DNA from: Pleionea sediminis
GTDB taxonomy: Bacteria; Pseudomonadota; Gammaproteobacteria; Enterobacterales; Kangiellaceae
Assembly (NCBI RefSeq): GCF_007570825.1
Contig: NZ_SUNB01000001.1
Location: forward strand, 1,860,001 to 1,924,000
Direction: 5' to 3'
Length of the DNA stretch: 64,000 bases
Shown here: positions 1 through 8,680 of the stretch, in pieces
Layout: every line of letters starts with the position of its first letter
How positions within the stretch are numbered: position 1 is the first letter of the stretch
Translations under genes and position numbers: made by a program
The notes under the pieces: model-generated
Database searches by the model: none
Told to the model about the DNA's origin: nothing
The model's input: the letters and a program-made list of their open reading frames with translations, nothing else

Positions 1-1
1 T

Positions 2-595
2 TCGTTGATTTTAATCGCTTTAGGTTTCGGAGGCGCGCTAGAAAAAACAGGTTGCTTACAATCCATTATTAGTAGCATTAAATCTAAAGTCCACAGTTTT
101 GCGGGTACGCAAAGTGCTGCTATCGGAACCGCGTTTTCTACTAACTTAGTGGCCGGCGATCCCTATTTGTCTATTGCTTTACCAGGACGAATGTTCGCAC
201 CAGCATACCGTGGAATGGGTTATTCAACGTTGAATTTATCGAGAGGTATCGAAGAAGGTGGAACACTGATGTCGCCACTAATCCCTTGGAATGCGGGTGG
301 TGCCTTTGTTATTACAGCACTTGGTCTAGGTATCCTTGAGGGTAACTTTGAGAATCTCCTTTATATACCACTGGCTTTTGCCTGTTGGCTGGCTCCAGTA
401 ATAGGTATCTTTTATGCGGTAACTGGCTTGTTTTCACCTAAAGCTACAGAAGAAGAAATTCGTGGCTGGAAGGAAAGCGGAGAAGAAATCGCTCATTATG
501 GTAAAGATGGAGCGACAGTGTCGGACGACTCTCATGTTCATGAAGATATTGAAAAATTAGGACCTCATGGGAAGCCATTGAAAGAAAAAGCCTGA
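2..595 (+). CDS. nhaC: Na+/H+ antiporter NhaC family, C-terminal part (cut by window start)
   Basis: This is the C-terminal ~197 residues of an inner-membrane antiporter; the reading frame is open to the window edge, so the start is missing. Family-typical stretches are visible: GFGGALEKTG, STNLVAGDPYLSIALPGRMF and the LSRGIEEGGTLMSPLIPWN segment near residues 78-96, which match the conserved NhaC region before the last transmembrane helices. Two hydrophobic helices follow, then a hydrophilic His/Asp/Glu-rich cytoplasmic tail. NhaC proteins exchange Na+ for H+ (some members exchange malate/lactate with Na+), and the substrate is not decided by this fragment. A strong terminator follows directly. 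Confidence 0.85.
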   Translation, partial: SLILIALGFGGALEKTGCLQSIISSIKSKVHSFAGTQSAAIGTAFSTNLVAGDPYLSIALPGRMFAPAYRGMGYSTLNLSRGIEEGGTLMSPLIPWNAGGAFVITALGLGILEGNFENLLYIPLAFACWLAPVIGIFYAVTGLFSPKATEEEIRGWKESGEEIAHYGKDGATVSDDSHVHEDIEKLGPHGKPLKEKA

Positions 596-642
596 TTTTT
601 GTATATCTTTTTTCGTATATAATGAACCGATAAACGCAATGA

Positions 643-675
643 AAAAGGCGGTCAGTTAAGACCGCCTTTTCTTTT
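643..675 (+). terminator. Rho-independent terminator after nhaC
   Basis: An 11-bp perfect stem (AAAAGGCGGTC at 643-653 with GACCGCCTTTT at 660-670) has a 6-base loop and ends in a T-rich run (TTTTCTTTTC). It lies 48 bases after the nhaC stop and just before the next start at 693. Confidence 0.85.
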
Positions 676-692
676 CTCGGAAAGGTAAAAGC

Positions 693-1247
693 ATGCAATG
701 CCCAAAATGTAAATCAAAGGTTTTGAAGCCAACAAAATTAGAACAGGGATTTCCCGTATTAGGATGTGATCAATGTAATGGTATTCTCGTGTCGCTCTTA
801 TATTACAGAGATTGGGCTGAAAGAGATTTATTCGACTCTGACACTGATACTAAAGCGAAAAAGGCGGAGCTAGATAAAGAGAGTATCAAAGATACAACGT
901 CAGCTTTGTCCTGTCCTAAATGTCAGAAAATAATGCTCAAGTATAAAATATCTGGATGTACTCATAATCGATTAGATCTGTGCAGTACTTGTGATGAGGC
1001 TTGGTTAGATGGTGGCGAATGGGAGCTCCTCGAGTCTTTGGATGTTCAGCATCAAATGCCAAAAGTGTTTACAGAAGCTTGGCAAAGTCGATTAAGAAAA
1101 GAGCAAGCCGAGGTAAACCGGGAGAATCGACTCAAGAAAGTTATCGGAGACACAGATACTCAATCTGTTGTTGATTTTAAAAAGTGGTTGGATAGCCATC
1201 CAAAGCGTGCCGAAATAGTTTTTTATCTAGCTCATAAAGATAAATAA
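693..1247 (+). CDS. TFIIB-type zinc-ribbon protein (zf-TFIIB family)
   Basis: This 184-residue protein has two zinc-binding modules. The first is CPKCKSKV (residues 3-6) paired with CDQCNGI (about 25-28). The second is CPKCQKIM (about 74-77) paired with CSTCDEAWLDGGEWELL (about 97-113). The CxxCxxxWLDxGE pattern is typical of the zf-TFIIB family, whose bacterial members have no firm biochemical role. The C-terminal ~70 residues are charged and probably helical. The ATG at 693 follows GGAAAGG. It is a single gene in its own unit. Function is unknown beyond likely metal binding. Confidence 0.75.
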   Translation: MQCPKCKSKVLKPTKLEQGFPVLGCDQCNGILVSLLYYRDWAERDLFDSDTDTKAKKAELDKESIKDTTSALSCPKCQKIMLKYKISGCTHNRLDLCSTCDEAWLDGGEWELLESLDVQHQMPKVFTEAWQSRLRKEQAEVNRENRLKKVIGDTDTQSVVDFKKWLDSHPKRAEIVFYLAHKDK

Positions 1248-1282
1248 AACCCTGGTAATTTTTGACTGCTTTGCATTGAATT

Positions 1283-1309
1283 GCCGCTGGAAAAAATATT
1301 GCCAGCGGC
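1283..1309. terminator. Hairpin between convergent genes
   Basis: GCCGCTGG at 1283-1290 pairs with CCAGCGGC at 1302-1309. It sits between the converging stops at 1247 and 1319. Neither strand has a good U-tract, so it may be only a stabilising 3' hairpin or a weak terminator. Confidence 0.4.
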
Positions 1310-1318
1310 TAATGCTAT

Positions 1319-2848
1319 CTAAAGGTAGTCTCCATTATTATCAACTGCATTGAGCCTCATCGCATCAGGATTGGAGTCACTTGCATCGGGGATCCAATCA
1401 GATAAACACTCTCTTTCCAGAACACAAGGATCGGTTAACGTTTTTAAAAACGCAACTAAGTCATCGATTTCCTCATCCGATAAGTCGATTATTTCAATAA
1501 CATCACGGCTGGCGGTTCTATCTGAGTTCAATTTGTCGATTGCCATTTGTGTATTGGTAACCATATCGACTGCCTGAATATTTGGATCAATTTGAGACCA
1601 GTCATAATTATCGAGTGCAATTTGTGGATTCAAATGGTGGCGAACAACTGCTTCTAAGGTGGTATACGCTCCAGCGTGGCCCCATGGACCTGTTACCTCG
1701 ACATTTAAAAGTGAAGGAGTTCTAAAAGCAAAGCGATCATTTTCGTCGCTAGTTTCTCTATATCGACCAAAGTCATTATTACCTTTTTCGCCATCGCCTT
1801 TACCACGTCCCATTTGAATCATACCAATGTTATGGAAGTCTTCATCGGTAAAGAAATCACCACTGTGGCATGAAACACAATTCGCTCCTTTCTCTTCTTT
1901 TGAACTAAAAAATAAAATCGCGCCGCGTTTTTCCGATTCTGATAGTGCATCTTTCTTGCCTTCAATATATTCCTTCCAGTCATTGTTAATGAATACTTGT
2001 GAATTTTCGTAAGTACCTATTGCTTTGGTAATATTCTCGAATGTAATGAGCTCTTCTGCTGTCGCTGTGGGTTGTTCAAAAGCAGATTGAAATTCTTCGA
2101 GCCATGTATTTGTAAATAAACTTAATCCCGGAGGTGTACCATAACTTCCTAGTCGTTGCTGTAAATAAGCGCGTATTTCTGAATTAGTAGTTCCATCCAT
2201 GGCGCCAAAGTTTTTCATTTCTTCAGGAGACGTTACAGGAAAGCGTGATTGAGCAATGGTTAAATTCTCTCCTGCATTTTCATCAGCAGTTCCAAAGCTG
2301 GAGTCGGGAGTTCTTATGCCTTGTCCGTCATTGCCATTTTGTCCAGGTGTACCGCCCAGGCTTTCTACTCTACCATCATGAAATAGAACTTTGTCCCACA
2401 TTCCTATATTGAATGTGGTTGGAGCATTTCGAGGTACTGTCGGTCCGCCATCATAGTGATCTCCAGAACTACTATGGTGTCGACCATCTCCTAGTAAATC
2501 AGAGAATTCTGCATCAACACCAATGGGCAAAGATAAATTATCCCCACCTCCCAAAACTGGATGATGACAGGTGACACAAGCGACATCCATTTCACCGCTG
2601 AGTGCTTTTGAGAAAAACAGTTTCATTCCGAGCTGAGAGAGTGGTTCTTCGATTGTTGGCAGATTTCGATTTTTAGATGGATCGCCCGTTAAGTTAAACA
2701 CTTCGATTTTGTCTTGTAATTGCTTATCTAACTTTTGTTCGTTAGTTAAATGGCTTGATGAATCACAACCGCTTAGTAGCATCGATGTTACTACGCTTAC
2801 TAGGGAGAGCTTCAATCCTTTTTGATAGAGTGACAGACCTTTATCCAT
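1319..2848 (-). CDS. Di-heme cytochrome c peroxidase-family lipoprotein (MauG/CcpA type)
   Basis: This 509-residue exported c-type cytochrome has two CxxCH haem sites, VACVTCHH (about residue 90) and ANCVSCHSG (about residue 325), as expected for the di-haem peroxidase family. These proteins reduce H2O2 or oxidise partner proteins in the periplasm. The N-terminus has a charged start, a hydrophobic core and a lipobox (LLSGC), so it is probably a lipoprotein. The ATG at 2848 is chosen because AAAGG lies about 8 bases upstream; an in-frame GTG at 2857 overlaps that ribosome-binding site. Insertions relative to the ~320-residue CcpA put it nearer the longer MauG-like subfamily. Substrate is unknown. 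Confidence 0.8.
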   Translation of the reverse strand: MDKGLSLYQKGLKLSLVSVVTSMLLSGCDSSSHLTNEQKLDKQLQDKIEVFNLTGDPSKNRNLPTIEEPLSQLGMKLFFSKALSGEMDVACVTCHHPVLGGGDNLSLPIGVDAEFSDLLGDGRHHSSSGDHYDGGPTVPRNAPTTFNIGMWDKVLFHDGRVESLGGTPGQNGNDGQGIRTPDSSFGTADENAGENLTIAQSRFPVTSPEEMKNFGAMDGTTNSEIRAYLQQRLGSYGTPPGLSLFTNTWLEEFQSAFEQPTATAEELITFENITKAIGTYENSQVFINNDWKEYIEGKKDALSESEKRGAILFFSSKEEKGANCVSCHSGDFFTDEDFHNIGMIQMGRGKGDGEKGNNDFGRYRETSDENDRFAFRTPSLLNVEVTGPWGHAGAYTTLEAVVRHHLNPQIALDNYDWSQIDPNIQAVDMVTNTQMAIDKLNSDRTASRDVIEIIDLSDEEIDDLVAFLKTLTDPCVLERECLSDWIPDASDSNPDAMRLNAVDNNGDYL

Positions 2849-3100
2849 GTTGCACACCTTTTATTTTTATATGAGATTTCATTTGAAAAGACATTACTGT
2901 CTGTAAGTGAATATAGCTACTTTTTTCTCAAAAATCACAAAAATATTTTATGTGGAGATTTGCTGGGTATGCAGGTGCTGTGAATTTGCTGTTTTAACCG
3001 CGAAGGGGTATTGAAATTAAAGTGAGAAATATAATTTGCAGACGAAGTCTGGATTAACCAAGTGACATGAGAGACTCGCTTTTGATAAGTAAAACTTTAG

Positions 3101-3130
3101 AAGATTACCTCGGTTTACTGAGGTAATCTT
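3101..3130 (-). terminator. Terminator of the DPP IV gene
   Basis: A perfect 11-bp stem, AAGATTACCTC at 3101-3111 with GAGGTAATCTT at 3120-3130, has an 8-base loop. It lies 10 bases beyond the stop at 3140. The rest of 2849-3139 holds no recognisable gene. Confidence 0.75.
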
Positions 3131-3139
3131 CTTCATTCT

Positions 3140-5347
3140 CTAGAGCCGTTTAACATCAAAGTGTGAGTCGAAAAAGCTTCTAATCATATTCAATCGATGC
3201 ATGCTGGTTTGCTTGCCTCTAATACTGTGCTTTTTGCCTGGATAATCCATCATATAAAATTGAATATTATTGTCTTGCAGTAATTTGTAGAGCTTTGTAC
3301 TGTTTTTGAACAAGACGTTATCATCAGCCATTCCATGATAAATGAGTAAAGGGCCTGACAGGTTCGTAGCGTATGGAAATACTGACGATTCTTCGTAAGC
3401 CTTTTTGTCTTTTTCTGGGTGACCCATATAGCGTTCGGTGTAATGGGTATCGTATAAACGCCAATCTGTTACTGGCGCACCGGAAACTCCTGCTTGAAAA
3501 TATTCGGGTGCTTGAAACATAGTCATTAGAGTCATGTAACCTCCATAACTGTGTCCATAAACACCAATGCGATTGGAATCAATCCATGAATGCTTGCGTA
3601 AAAACTTAACACCTTCAATCTGATCGTTTACTTCAATTTTCCCCATGGCGCGATAAATAGGATCTTCAAATGCTTTGCCGCGATATTTGGAGCCTCTGTT
3701 ATCAACGGTAAAAACGACATAACCTTGTTGCGCCATATATTGAGGTAACATTCTCCCCCAGCGATTCGTCACAAGTTGAACTCCCGGTCCGCCATATAAA
3801 TACACTAGAGCAGGATATTTTCTATTTGGATTAAACTCAGCTGGCTTATACATGCGGTAATAAAGTTTCGTACCGTCATCCGTTTTAAAGTTTCCAAACT
3901 CGGGTTTTATCCAAGATTGTTTATATGGATAAAACGGATGATCTTTATCAACTTTATTTTCCGATAACCATGTGAGTCGTTTTCCATCAGAGCTGTGAAG
4001 CGATACTTGTGGCGGGGTATTTGCATCAGAAAAGTTATCGGTGTAGCTGCTTCCATCGTACGCAAACTTTACATTATGGAACCCACTACGCTCACTAATT
4101 TTTTCTATCTTTCCACCATTAAATGAGACTCGGTATAAATGACGCTCTAAAGGAGAGTCTTTTCTTCCTGTAAAATAGATGAGGTTATTTTTTTCATCGA
4201 CATATTTTATTTCATCAATGACCCAGTCGCCCGTAGTTAATTGGTTTTTGAGTTTGCCCTGGTCGTCGAACCAATAAATATGTTTGAAACCATCACGCTC
4301 TGACGCCCATAAAAAGCCTTCTTTATTTTTAAGAAAGGTTAACTCATCATGTAAGTTAATCCATGTTTTGCTTTTCTCGGAAATCAGCTGGCTAACTTTC
4401 ATTTCTGGCCAGGCCACCGTTTTAAGATCTAACGATTTTTGATCTCGACTTTGAACTTGAAAGCTTAAACGATCACTATTATTAGTCCATTGAACTCTTG
4501 GAAGATAAATGTCTTTGTTTGATCCTAGGTCGACCCATTTGATATTAGGTTTTTTAATTGATGTAATGCCTAATGAAATCTCAACGTTGTTTTCTCCTGC
4601 GAAAGGATAGCGTTGTTTTATCATTTTTATTTCATCGGCATAAATTTCGCTACGTGTAACTTCCTCAACGGGAGACTCATCAACACGCGTCAACGCTATT
4701 TTTGTCTCATCTGGTGACCACCAATATCCGGTCATACGCTTCATTTCTTCTTGGGCGACAAATTCAGCCATCCCCATTTTAATTAATCCGCCACCTTCTG
4801 TTGTGAGTTGCGTTTCTTTTTCTGTTTTTAAATTGAAAATATAAAGATTTTGTTCTCGGATATAAGAAACAAAATTCCCTTGAGGAGAAAATTTGATATC
4901 TGTTTCGAATTCAGGTGTCGAAACGATCTTCCTTGCGTTATCTTTACCGACCTGCCAATAATAAATATCTCCCGCGAGAGGAAATAAAAGGGCTTTTCCG
5001 TCTTTTGACCATTGATAAGAGACAATACCTGTTCCACTTAAGCGCATTCTTTCTCGTCGTGCTTTTTCTTCATCAGAAAGTTTTTCGTTACCAGCGTGCA
5101 GTTTATTGGAATCAAATAATAATTCATTTTTTCCTGACTTAATGTTGTATTGCCAAAGGTCTAGACGTTCATAGTCGTCTTCTTTGCCTTTTAAATAAGT
5201 CACTCGGCTGCCATCTGGCGCAAGTTGAACACCTCTTAGCGCTTCTCCCGAAAGACTCGGAGAGGAATAGATTCGTTCGGGTGTTAGCTGATCTGCAAAT
5301 GAGTATGAGCATAAAATAATCAGGCCAACGAGGATTCTATTTTTCAT
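3140..5347 (-). CDS. Dipeptidyl peptidase IV-type serine peptidase (family S9B)
   Basis: This exported peptidase of about 735 residues releases N-terminal dipeptides (X-Pro/X-Ala) from peptides. It begins with a signal peptide (MKNRILVGLIILCSYSFA), followed by an eight-bladed propeller region and a C-terminal alpha/beta hydrolase. The nucleophile is in GHSYGG (Ser600), the Asp in ADDN (about 675) and the His in GKKHS (about 707). The QEEM segment just before TGYWWSPD supplies the double Glu that holds the substrate amino terminus in true DPP IV enzymes. The ATG at 5347 has AGGAT upstream and starts the signal peptide; upstream in-frame codons are not signal-like. It lies beside a PLP enzyme in the same direction, 119 bases away. 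Confidence 0.9.
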   Translation of the reverse strand: MKNRILVGLIILCSYSFADQLTPERIYSSPSLSGEALRGVQLAPDGSRVTYLKGKEDDYERLDLWQYNIKSGKNELLFDSNKLHAGNEKLSDEEKARRERMRLSGTGIVSYQWSKDGKALLFPLAGDIYYWQVGKDNARKIVSTPEFETDIKFSPQGNFVSYIREQNLYIFNLKTEKETQLTTEGGGLIKMGMAEFVAQEEMKRMTGYWWSPDETKIALTRVDESPVEEVTRSEIYADEIKMIKQRYPFAGENNVEISLGITSIKKPNIKWVDLGSNKDIYLPRVQWTNNSDRLSFQVQSRDQKSLDLKTVAWPEMKVSQLISEKSKTWINLHDELTFLKNKEGFLWASERDGFKHIYWFDDQGKLKNQLTTGDWVIDEIKYVDEKNNLIYFTGRKDSPLERHLYRVSFNGGKIEKISERSGFHNVKFAYDGSSYTDNFSDANTPPQVSLHSSDGKRLTWLSENKVDKDHPFYPYKQSWIKPEFGNFKTDDGTKLYYRMYKPAEFNPNRKYPALVYLYGGPGVQLVTNRWGRMLPQYMAQQGYVVFTVDNRGSKYRGKAFEDPIYRAMGKIEVNDQIEGVKFLRKHSWIDSNRIGVYGHSYGGYMTLMTMFQAPEYFQAGVSGAPVTDWRLYDTHYTERYMGHPEKDKKAYEESSVFPYATNLSGPLLIYHGMADDNVLFKNSTKLYKLLQDNNIQFYMMDYPGKKHSIRGKQTSMHRLNMIRSFFDSHFDVKRL

Positions 5348-5466
5348 GTTGTTATCCTGGTTTGAATGGAAAGGACTGAGTGTAATAAGTCGAGTGAGTA
5401 AGCTCAAGTCTGTCCTATGAGGCACAAAAGTACCTAATAGGACAAATTGATATTAGATGTGCTTGA

Positions 5467-6984
5467 TTAAGCCGATTTATGAAACCATTTACGCCATCGT
5501 TTGGTTTCGGTTTCTTCTTGGCCAATAGGATCAAAGTCATGAATGGAAAGATAATCAATATGATCTTGTCTCGGTTCAAATTCACCTGATCCAGTGTTAA
5601 AGGAGTAGTTTTTTGACCACTCTTCAGCATTTTCTATAACTTGATGAATTGCATTAGCAACGCGAATCACATCTTCATCTTTTGAGGTCGGATGGAAGGA
5701 GACGCGTACCCAACCAGGTTTATCGGTCAAATCACCAGAGTCAATTTTACTGGTAATTGCTGAAGAAGTAATTTGATCAACATCTAATAAAATATGGCCG
5801 TAAGTTCCGGCGCAAGAACAGCCACCTCGAGTCTGTACTCCAAAGCGGTCGTTAAGCAAACGAACAATTAAGTTATGGTGTAACCCTAAAACATAGAATG
5901 AAACAATACATAATCGACTACGGACATTGTCTTCGAGCATTTTAATCTTTGAGTTTTTTGAAAGCTCATCCATTAACAGCTCGCGCAGTTCTTTTTCACG
6001 TTGTTCAATTTTATCAACGCCCATCGACTCTTTAACTTTTACAGCTAGTGCCGCACGAATGAGTTGTAAAAATCCTGGCGTTCCACCGTCTTCTCTAACT
6101 TCAATATCTTCGAAAAAGCATTGTTCGCCCCACGGATTGGTCCAAGTCACAGTGCCACCACCCGGTTGATCGGGCACTTTGTTTTGATAAAGTTTTTTAT
6201 CAAAAATTAAAATACCACTGCTGCCAGGACCGCCTAAAAATTTATGCGGTGAAAAGAAAATAGCATCGAGCTTTTGTTTTGGATTGGCGGGGTGCATGTT
6301 TATATCAACATAAGGTGCAGATGCAGCAAAGTCGACAAAACAAAGACCGCCATGATCGTGCATTATTTCAGCCATCTCGTGATAGGGCGTTTTTATCCCA
6401 GTTACATTACTACAGGCGGTAAACGCGCCAATTTTTAAAGGACGATCATCAAACTTTTCGAGGAGTTCTTTTAAGTGTTTCAGATCGGGTAAACCGTCTG
6501 AATCTGGACGGATCATTTGAACGGTTACTTCGCAAGTATTCCACGTTGTTTGGTTGGAGTGGTGCTCCATATGCGTAATGAAAACTACCGGCTTTTCATT
6601 TTCTGGAATTTTAATACGCGCTTGCCATTTTTCTGGAATGCGTAATCCGAGTATGCGTTGAAATTTATTTATGACAACGGTCATGCCTGCACCTGCGGCA
6701 ATGAGGACGTCGTTGTCATCAGCATTTACGTGTTTTTTAATGACTTTTTGTGCCTCGTGATAGGCATGAGTCATGGTGGTGCCAGTATAGGTTGTTTCGG
6801 TATGAGTATTGGCAACAAAAGGACCAATAGTCTTCGACATGTAATCTTCAATCGGTTGGTATAAACGGCCGCTCGCAGTCCAGTCGGCGTATACAACTGG
6901 AGTCTTTTTTCCGTTTATATCAATATGTAAGTCGTTTCCAACAATGCGTTGACGAAAAGGTTCGAAATATTTCTCGAGATTCAT
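5467..6984 (-). CDS. Class V aminotransferase / cysteine desulfurase-like PLP enzyme
   Basis: This 505-residue fold-type I PLP enzyme carries the internal-aldimine Lys in FFSPHKFLGGPG (about residue 245), preceded by CFVDFAASAPY, whose Asp contacts the pyridine nitrogen. The GGCSCAGTYGH segment (about 392-402) resembles the active-site Cys loop of SufS/IscS-like desulfurases, but the protein is about 100 residues longer than SufS and lacks suf genes nearby. The family includes desulfurases, kynureninase and other lyases; the substrate here is not decided. It was the gene downstream of trmL before the element inserted. Confidence 0.75.
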   Translation of the reverse strand: MNLEKYFEPFRQRIVGNDLHIDINGKKTPVVYADWTASGRLYQPIEDYMSKTIGPFVANTHTETTYTGTTMTHAYHEAQKVIKKHVNADDNDVLIAAGAGMTVVINKFQRILGLRIPEKWQARIKIPENEKPVVFITHMEHHSNQTTWNTCEVTVQMIRPDSDGLPDLKHLKELLEKFDDRPLKIGAFTACSNVTGIKTPYHEMAEIMHDHGGLCFVDFAASAPYVDINMHPANPKQKLDAIFFSPHKFLGGPGSSGILIFDKKLYQNKVPDQPGGGTVTWTNPWGEQCFFEDIEVREDGGTPGFLQLIRAALAVKVKESMGVDKIEQREKELRELLMDELSKNSKIKMLEDNVRSRLCIVSFYVLGLHHNLIVRLLNDRFGVQTRGGCSCAGTYGHILLDVDQITSSAITSKIDSGDLTDKPGWVRVSFHPTSKDEDVIRVANAIHQVIENAEEWSKNYSFNTGSGEFEPRQDHIDYLSIHDFDPIGQEETETKRWRKWFHKSA

Positions 6985-7162
6985 AGAAGATCCAATAGCC
7001 TTTGATTATATCGAACGTGCTAAAAGTTATATTAGCAAGGGATAATATTATGGCAGAAATCAAGCGACGAAAGTAGCCATTAAAGGTCTGATGTTTGTTG
7101 AGCACAATAAGGGACTTGCTAAAGGTTAATTAAGATTTTAAGTTAATTCAAAGAGTTGGATA

Positions 7163-7185
7163 GAAGCCAGATTCGAACTGGCTTC
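7163..7185 (-). terminator. Hairpin after the trmL 3' fragment
   Basis: GAAGCCAG at 7163-7170 and CTGGCTTC at 7178-7185 form a perfect 8-bp stem with a 7-base loop, 26 bases beyond the trmL stop. The U-tract is weak. The loop TTCGAA recalls a tRNA T-arm, but no tRNA surrounds it. Confidence 0.55.
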
Positions 7186-7211
7186 GTTGGAATTGATCCA
7201 AATAAATGCGG

Positions 7212-7627
7212 TTATTGGCAGCCTTCAAAGTCTAGTTGCCGCCAAGCTTCGAAAACAAAAATGGCCACACTGTTAGAGAGGTTTAAGCTGCGACTGTCTG
7301 CTTTCATTGGTAGTCGAACAACATGCTCTGCGGGTAAGCTTTCTCGAACGTCTTGCGGTAAACCACGAGTTTCGGGACCAAACATTATAAAGTCGCCAGG
7401 TTGATAATTGGGCTTGTCGTATCTTTGTGTGCCTTTTGTCGAAGCGGCATAAAGGACTTTTGGGTTTTCTGAACTTAAAAAGTCATCGTAGTTTTCATGA
7501 ATTTTGACGTTAGCCCACTCATGATAATCGAGGCCTGCGCGCCGCATGCGTTTGTCGTCCAGCTCAAATCCGAAAGGTTTGATTAAATGAAGTTGAAAGC
7601 CTGTATTAGCGCACAGACGAATAATAT
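7212..7627 (-). pseudogene. trmL: trmL, 3' part (codons 18-154), separated from its start by the element
   Basis: Read from about 7,625 downward this encodes [20 protein letters not shown] onward and ends in [11 protein letters not shown]. It is 137 codons of the SPOUT methyltransferase that 2'-O-methylates base 34 of tRNA-Leu. The conserved LGFELDDKR-, [10 protein letters not shown]-, FGPETRGLP- and LNLSNSVAI-type motifs (the last two form the AdoMet knot) are intact. There is no start codon before an in-frame TAG at 7,644-7,646 inside the element repeat. An internal ATG at 7,547 would give only 111 residues without the N-terminal strand. The missing 17 codons lie at 51,247-51,197; together they total exactly 154 codons. 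Confidence 0.95.
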
Positions 7628-7634
7628 GATTGTT
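7620..7634. other. Left element/chromosome junction
   Basis: On the minus strand the trmL sequence ATTATTCGTCTG (codons 18 onward) is preceded by the element bases AAACAATC. The four bases ATAT at 7,624-7,627 belong to trmL and recur at the other junction (51,195-51,198), so the crossover falls in or next to them. Eight bases separate this junction from the left inverted repeat, whereas the right repeat abuts trmL directly. Confidence 0.85.
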
Positions 7635-7635
7635 T

Positions 7636-7652
7636 ATAGTGACCTAAAATTG
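7636..7652 (+). repeat. Left terminal inverted repeat of the element
   Basis: ATAGTGACCTAAAATTG matches the reverse complement of 51,180-51,196 (ATAATGACCTAGAATTG) at 15 of 17 positions. It probably forms the recombinase-binding core at this end. An in-frame TAG within it closes the truncated trmL frame. Confidence 0.85.
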
Positions 7653-7856
7653 TTCAAATAATTTAGGTGGTATTGTAACTAGTTGAAATTTAATTGAAAA
7701 TTATACTGCAAAGTCGATTTTAACCTCAATAAAAGAGACCTACAAAAAATAACCTAAGATAAAATTTTATTTACCAATGCAATCACGTTTATTACAATTC
7801 GGTTAACATAAATAAAAATATAAGTTTATCAATAGGTTATAAGGGAGCATTTCCTG

Positions 7857-7862
7857 TATAAT
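7857..7862 (+). promoter_or_regulatory. Probable -10 box for the element-borne trmL
   Basis: TATAAT lies 37 bases before the ATG at 7,900, in an AT-rich stretch (7,653-7,899) otherwise without features. No good -35 is seen at the expected place. It would let the replacement gene be transcribed independently of the host operon. Confidence 0.5.
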
Positions 7863-7899
7863 TTATTGGTCAAATTATTACAAATTTTGAAATTTAAAG

Positions 7900-8364
7900 A
7901 TGATTCATATTGCTCTTTTTGAACCTCAAATTGCTCCAAATACTGGAAACATAATTCGATTAATTGCGAATAACGGATTTTTTTTACATTTAATAGAGCC
8001 TTTGGGATTTGATTTAGATGAAAAAAAAGTACGTAGGGCAGGACTTGATTACCATGATTTGGCGAATGTCACTAGGCATGAGAATTATTTATCATTCGTT
8101 AAACATGTAGAAGGACGTAGAATTTTTGCTATTACGACTAAAGGTAGTTGTGCTTATCATAGCGTTAATTATCAATCTGGAGACGTTCTATTGTTTGGCT
8201 CTGAAACAGCTGGATTACCACCTGAAGTAATGGATACTTTTCAACCTAGCTCAAGGTTAAGAATACCTATGTTGAAGACAAATCGCAGCATGAATTTATC
8301 GAATGCAGTCGCAATTGTTAGCTACGAGGCTTGGCGACAGGTGAATTTTGAAGGAGGAATTTAA
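7900..8364 (+). CDS. trmL: tRNA (cytidine(34)-2'-O)-methyltransferase, element-borne replacement copy
   Basis: This intact 154-residue SPOUT methyltransferase has exactly the length of the reconstructed host TrmL. It starts [17 protein letters not shown] and continues [10 protein letters not shown]; the RRAGLDYHD block, FGSETAGLP and MNLSNAVAI knot motifs are all present. It should 2'-O-methylate C34 or cmnm5U34 of tRNA-Leu isoacceptors using AdoMet. It is clearly divergent from the host copy (for example [10 protein letters not shown] against [10 protein letters not shown]), visibly more AT-rich, and on the opposite strand about 270 bases inside the left end. This points to an element-carried substitute for the disrupted gene rather than a tandem duplicate. 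Confidence 0.93.
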   Translation: MIHIALFEPQIAPNTGNIIRLIANNGFFLHLIEPLGFDLDEKKVRRAGLDYHDLANVTRHENYLSFVKHVEGRRIFAITTKGSCAYHSVNYQSGDVLLFGSETAGLPPEVMDTFQPSSRLRIPMLKTNRSMNLSNAVAIVSYEAWRQVNFEGGI

Positions 8365-8589
8365 AGCTATATTTCTAGTTAGAAAGTATTGGTAAATAAT
8401 TTCTTTAATAAAACATTGCCTCTAAACTCAATCCGCTAAGAAGTTTAATCTATTCTCTTATCGTACAGCTTGATAAAGTAAAAAATATTTCAATCGTATT
8501 CTATAGAAACTGAGCCTTGAATATGAACAAAGAAATGATTTTTTATTGTTTTATAAATTCCTAATTCATGAATTATGGAAAGTGCTTAA

Positions 8590-8635
8590 TTGTTTCTAAA
8601 ATTGAAAAACGCTATAATGTACCCATTATCGGTAC
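8590..8635 (+). promoter_or_regulatory. Promoter with GTACC-N7-GGTAC operator
   Basis: TTGTTT (8,590-8,595), a 17-base spacer and TATAAT (8,613-8,618) form a good sigma-70 promoter. GTACC-CATTATC-GGTAC at 8,619-8,635 overlaps the expected start of transcription, where a repressor would act. The same arms and spacing occur in the operator at 44,162-44,184 beside the element's XRE regulator. The rest of 8,365-8,589 is AT-rich and shows no gene. Confidence 0.65.
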
Positions 8636-8680
8636 GGCGAGCTATTGAATTCAAAGTTCTGCTCGAAACTACGAGTATTT

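Noticed and set aside
2849-2857. GTG start at 2,857 for the di-haem peroxidase
   Set aside because: It overlaps the ribosome-binding site AAAGG that is well placed for the ATG at 2,848.
7163-7185. tRNA T-arm-like sequence (TTCGAA loop on an 8-bp stem)
   Set aside because: No acceptor stem, anticodon arm or CCA-compatible ends surround it; it fits a 3' hairpin of trmL.
7212-7547. Functional short TrmL starting at the internal ATG 7,547
   Set aside because: It would lack the N-terminal strand and PNTGN loop needed for the SPOUT fold, and the missing codons are found at 51,247.
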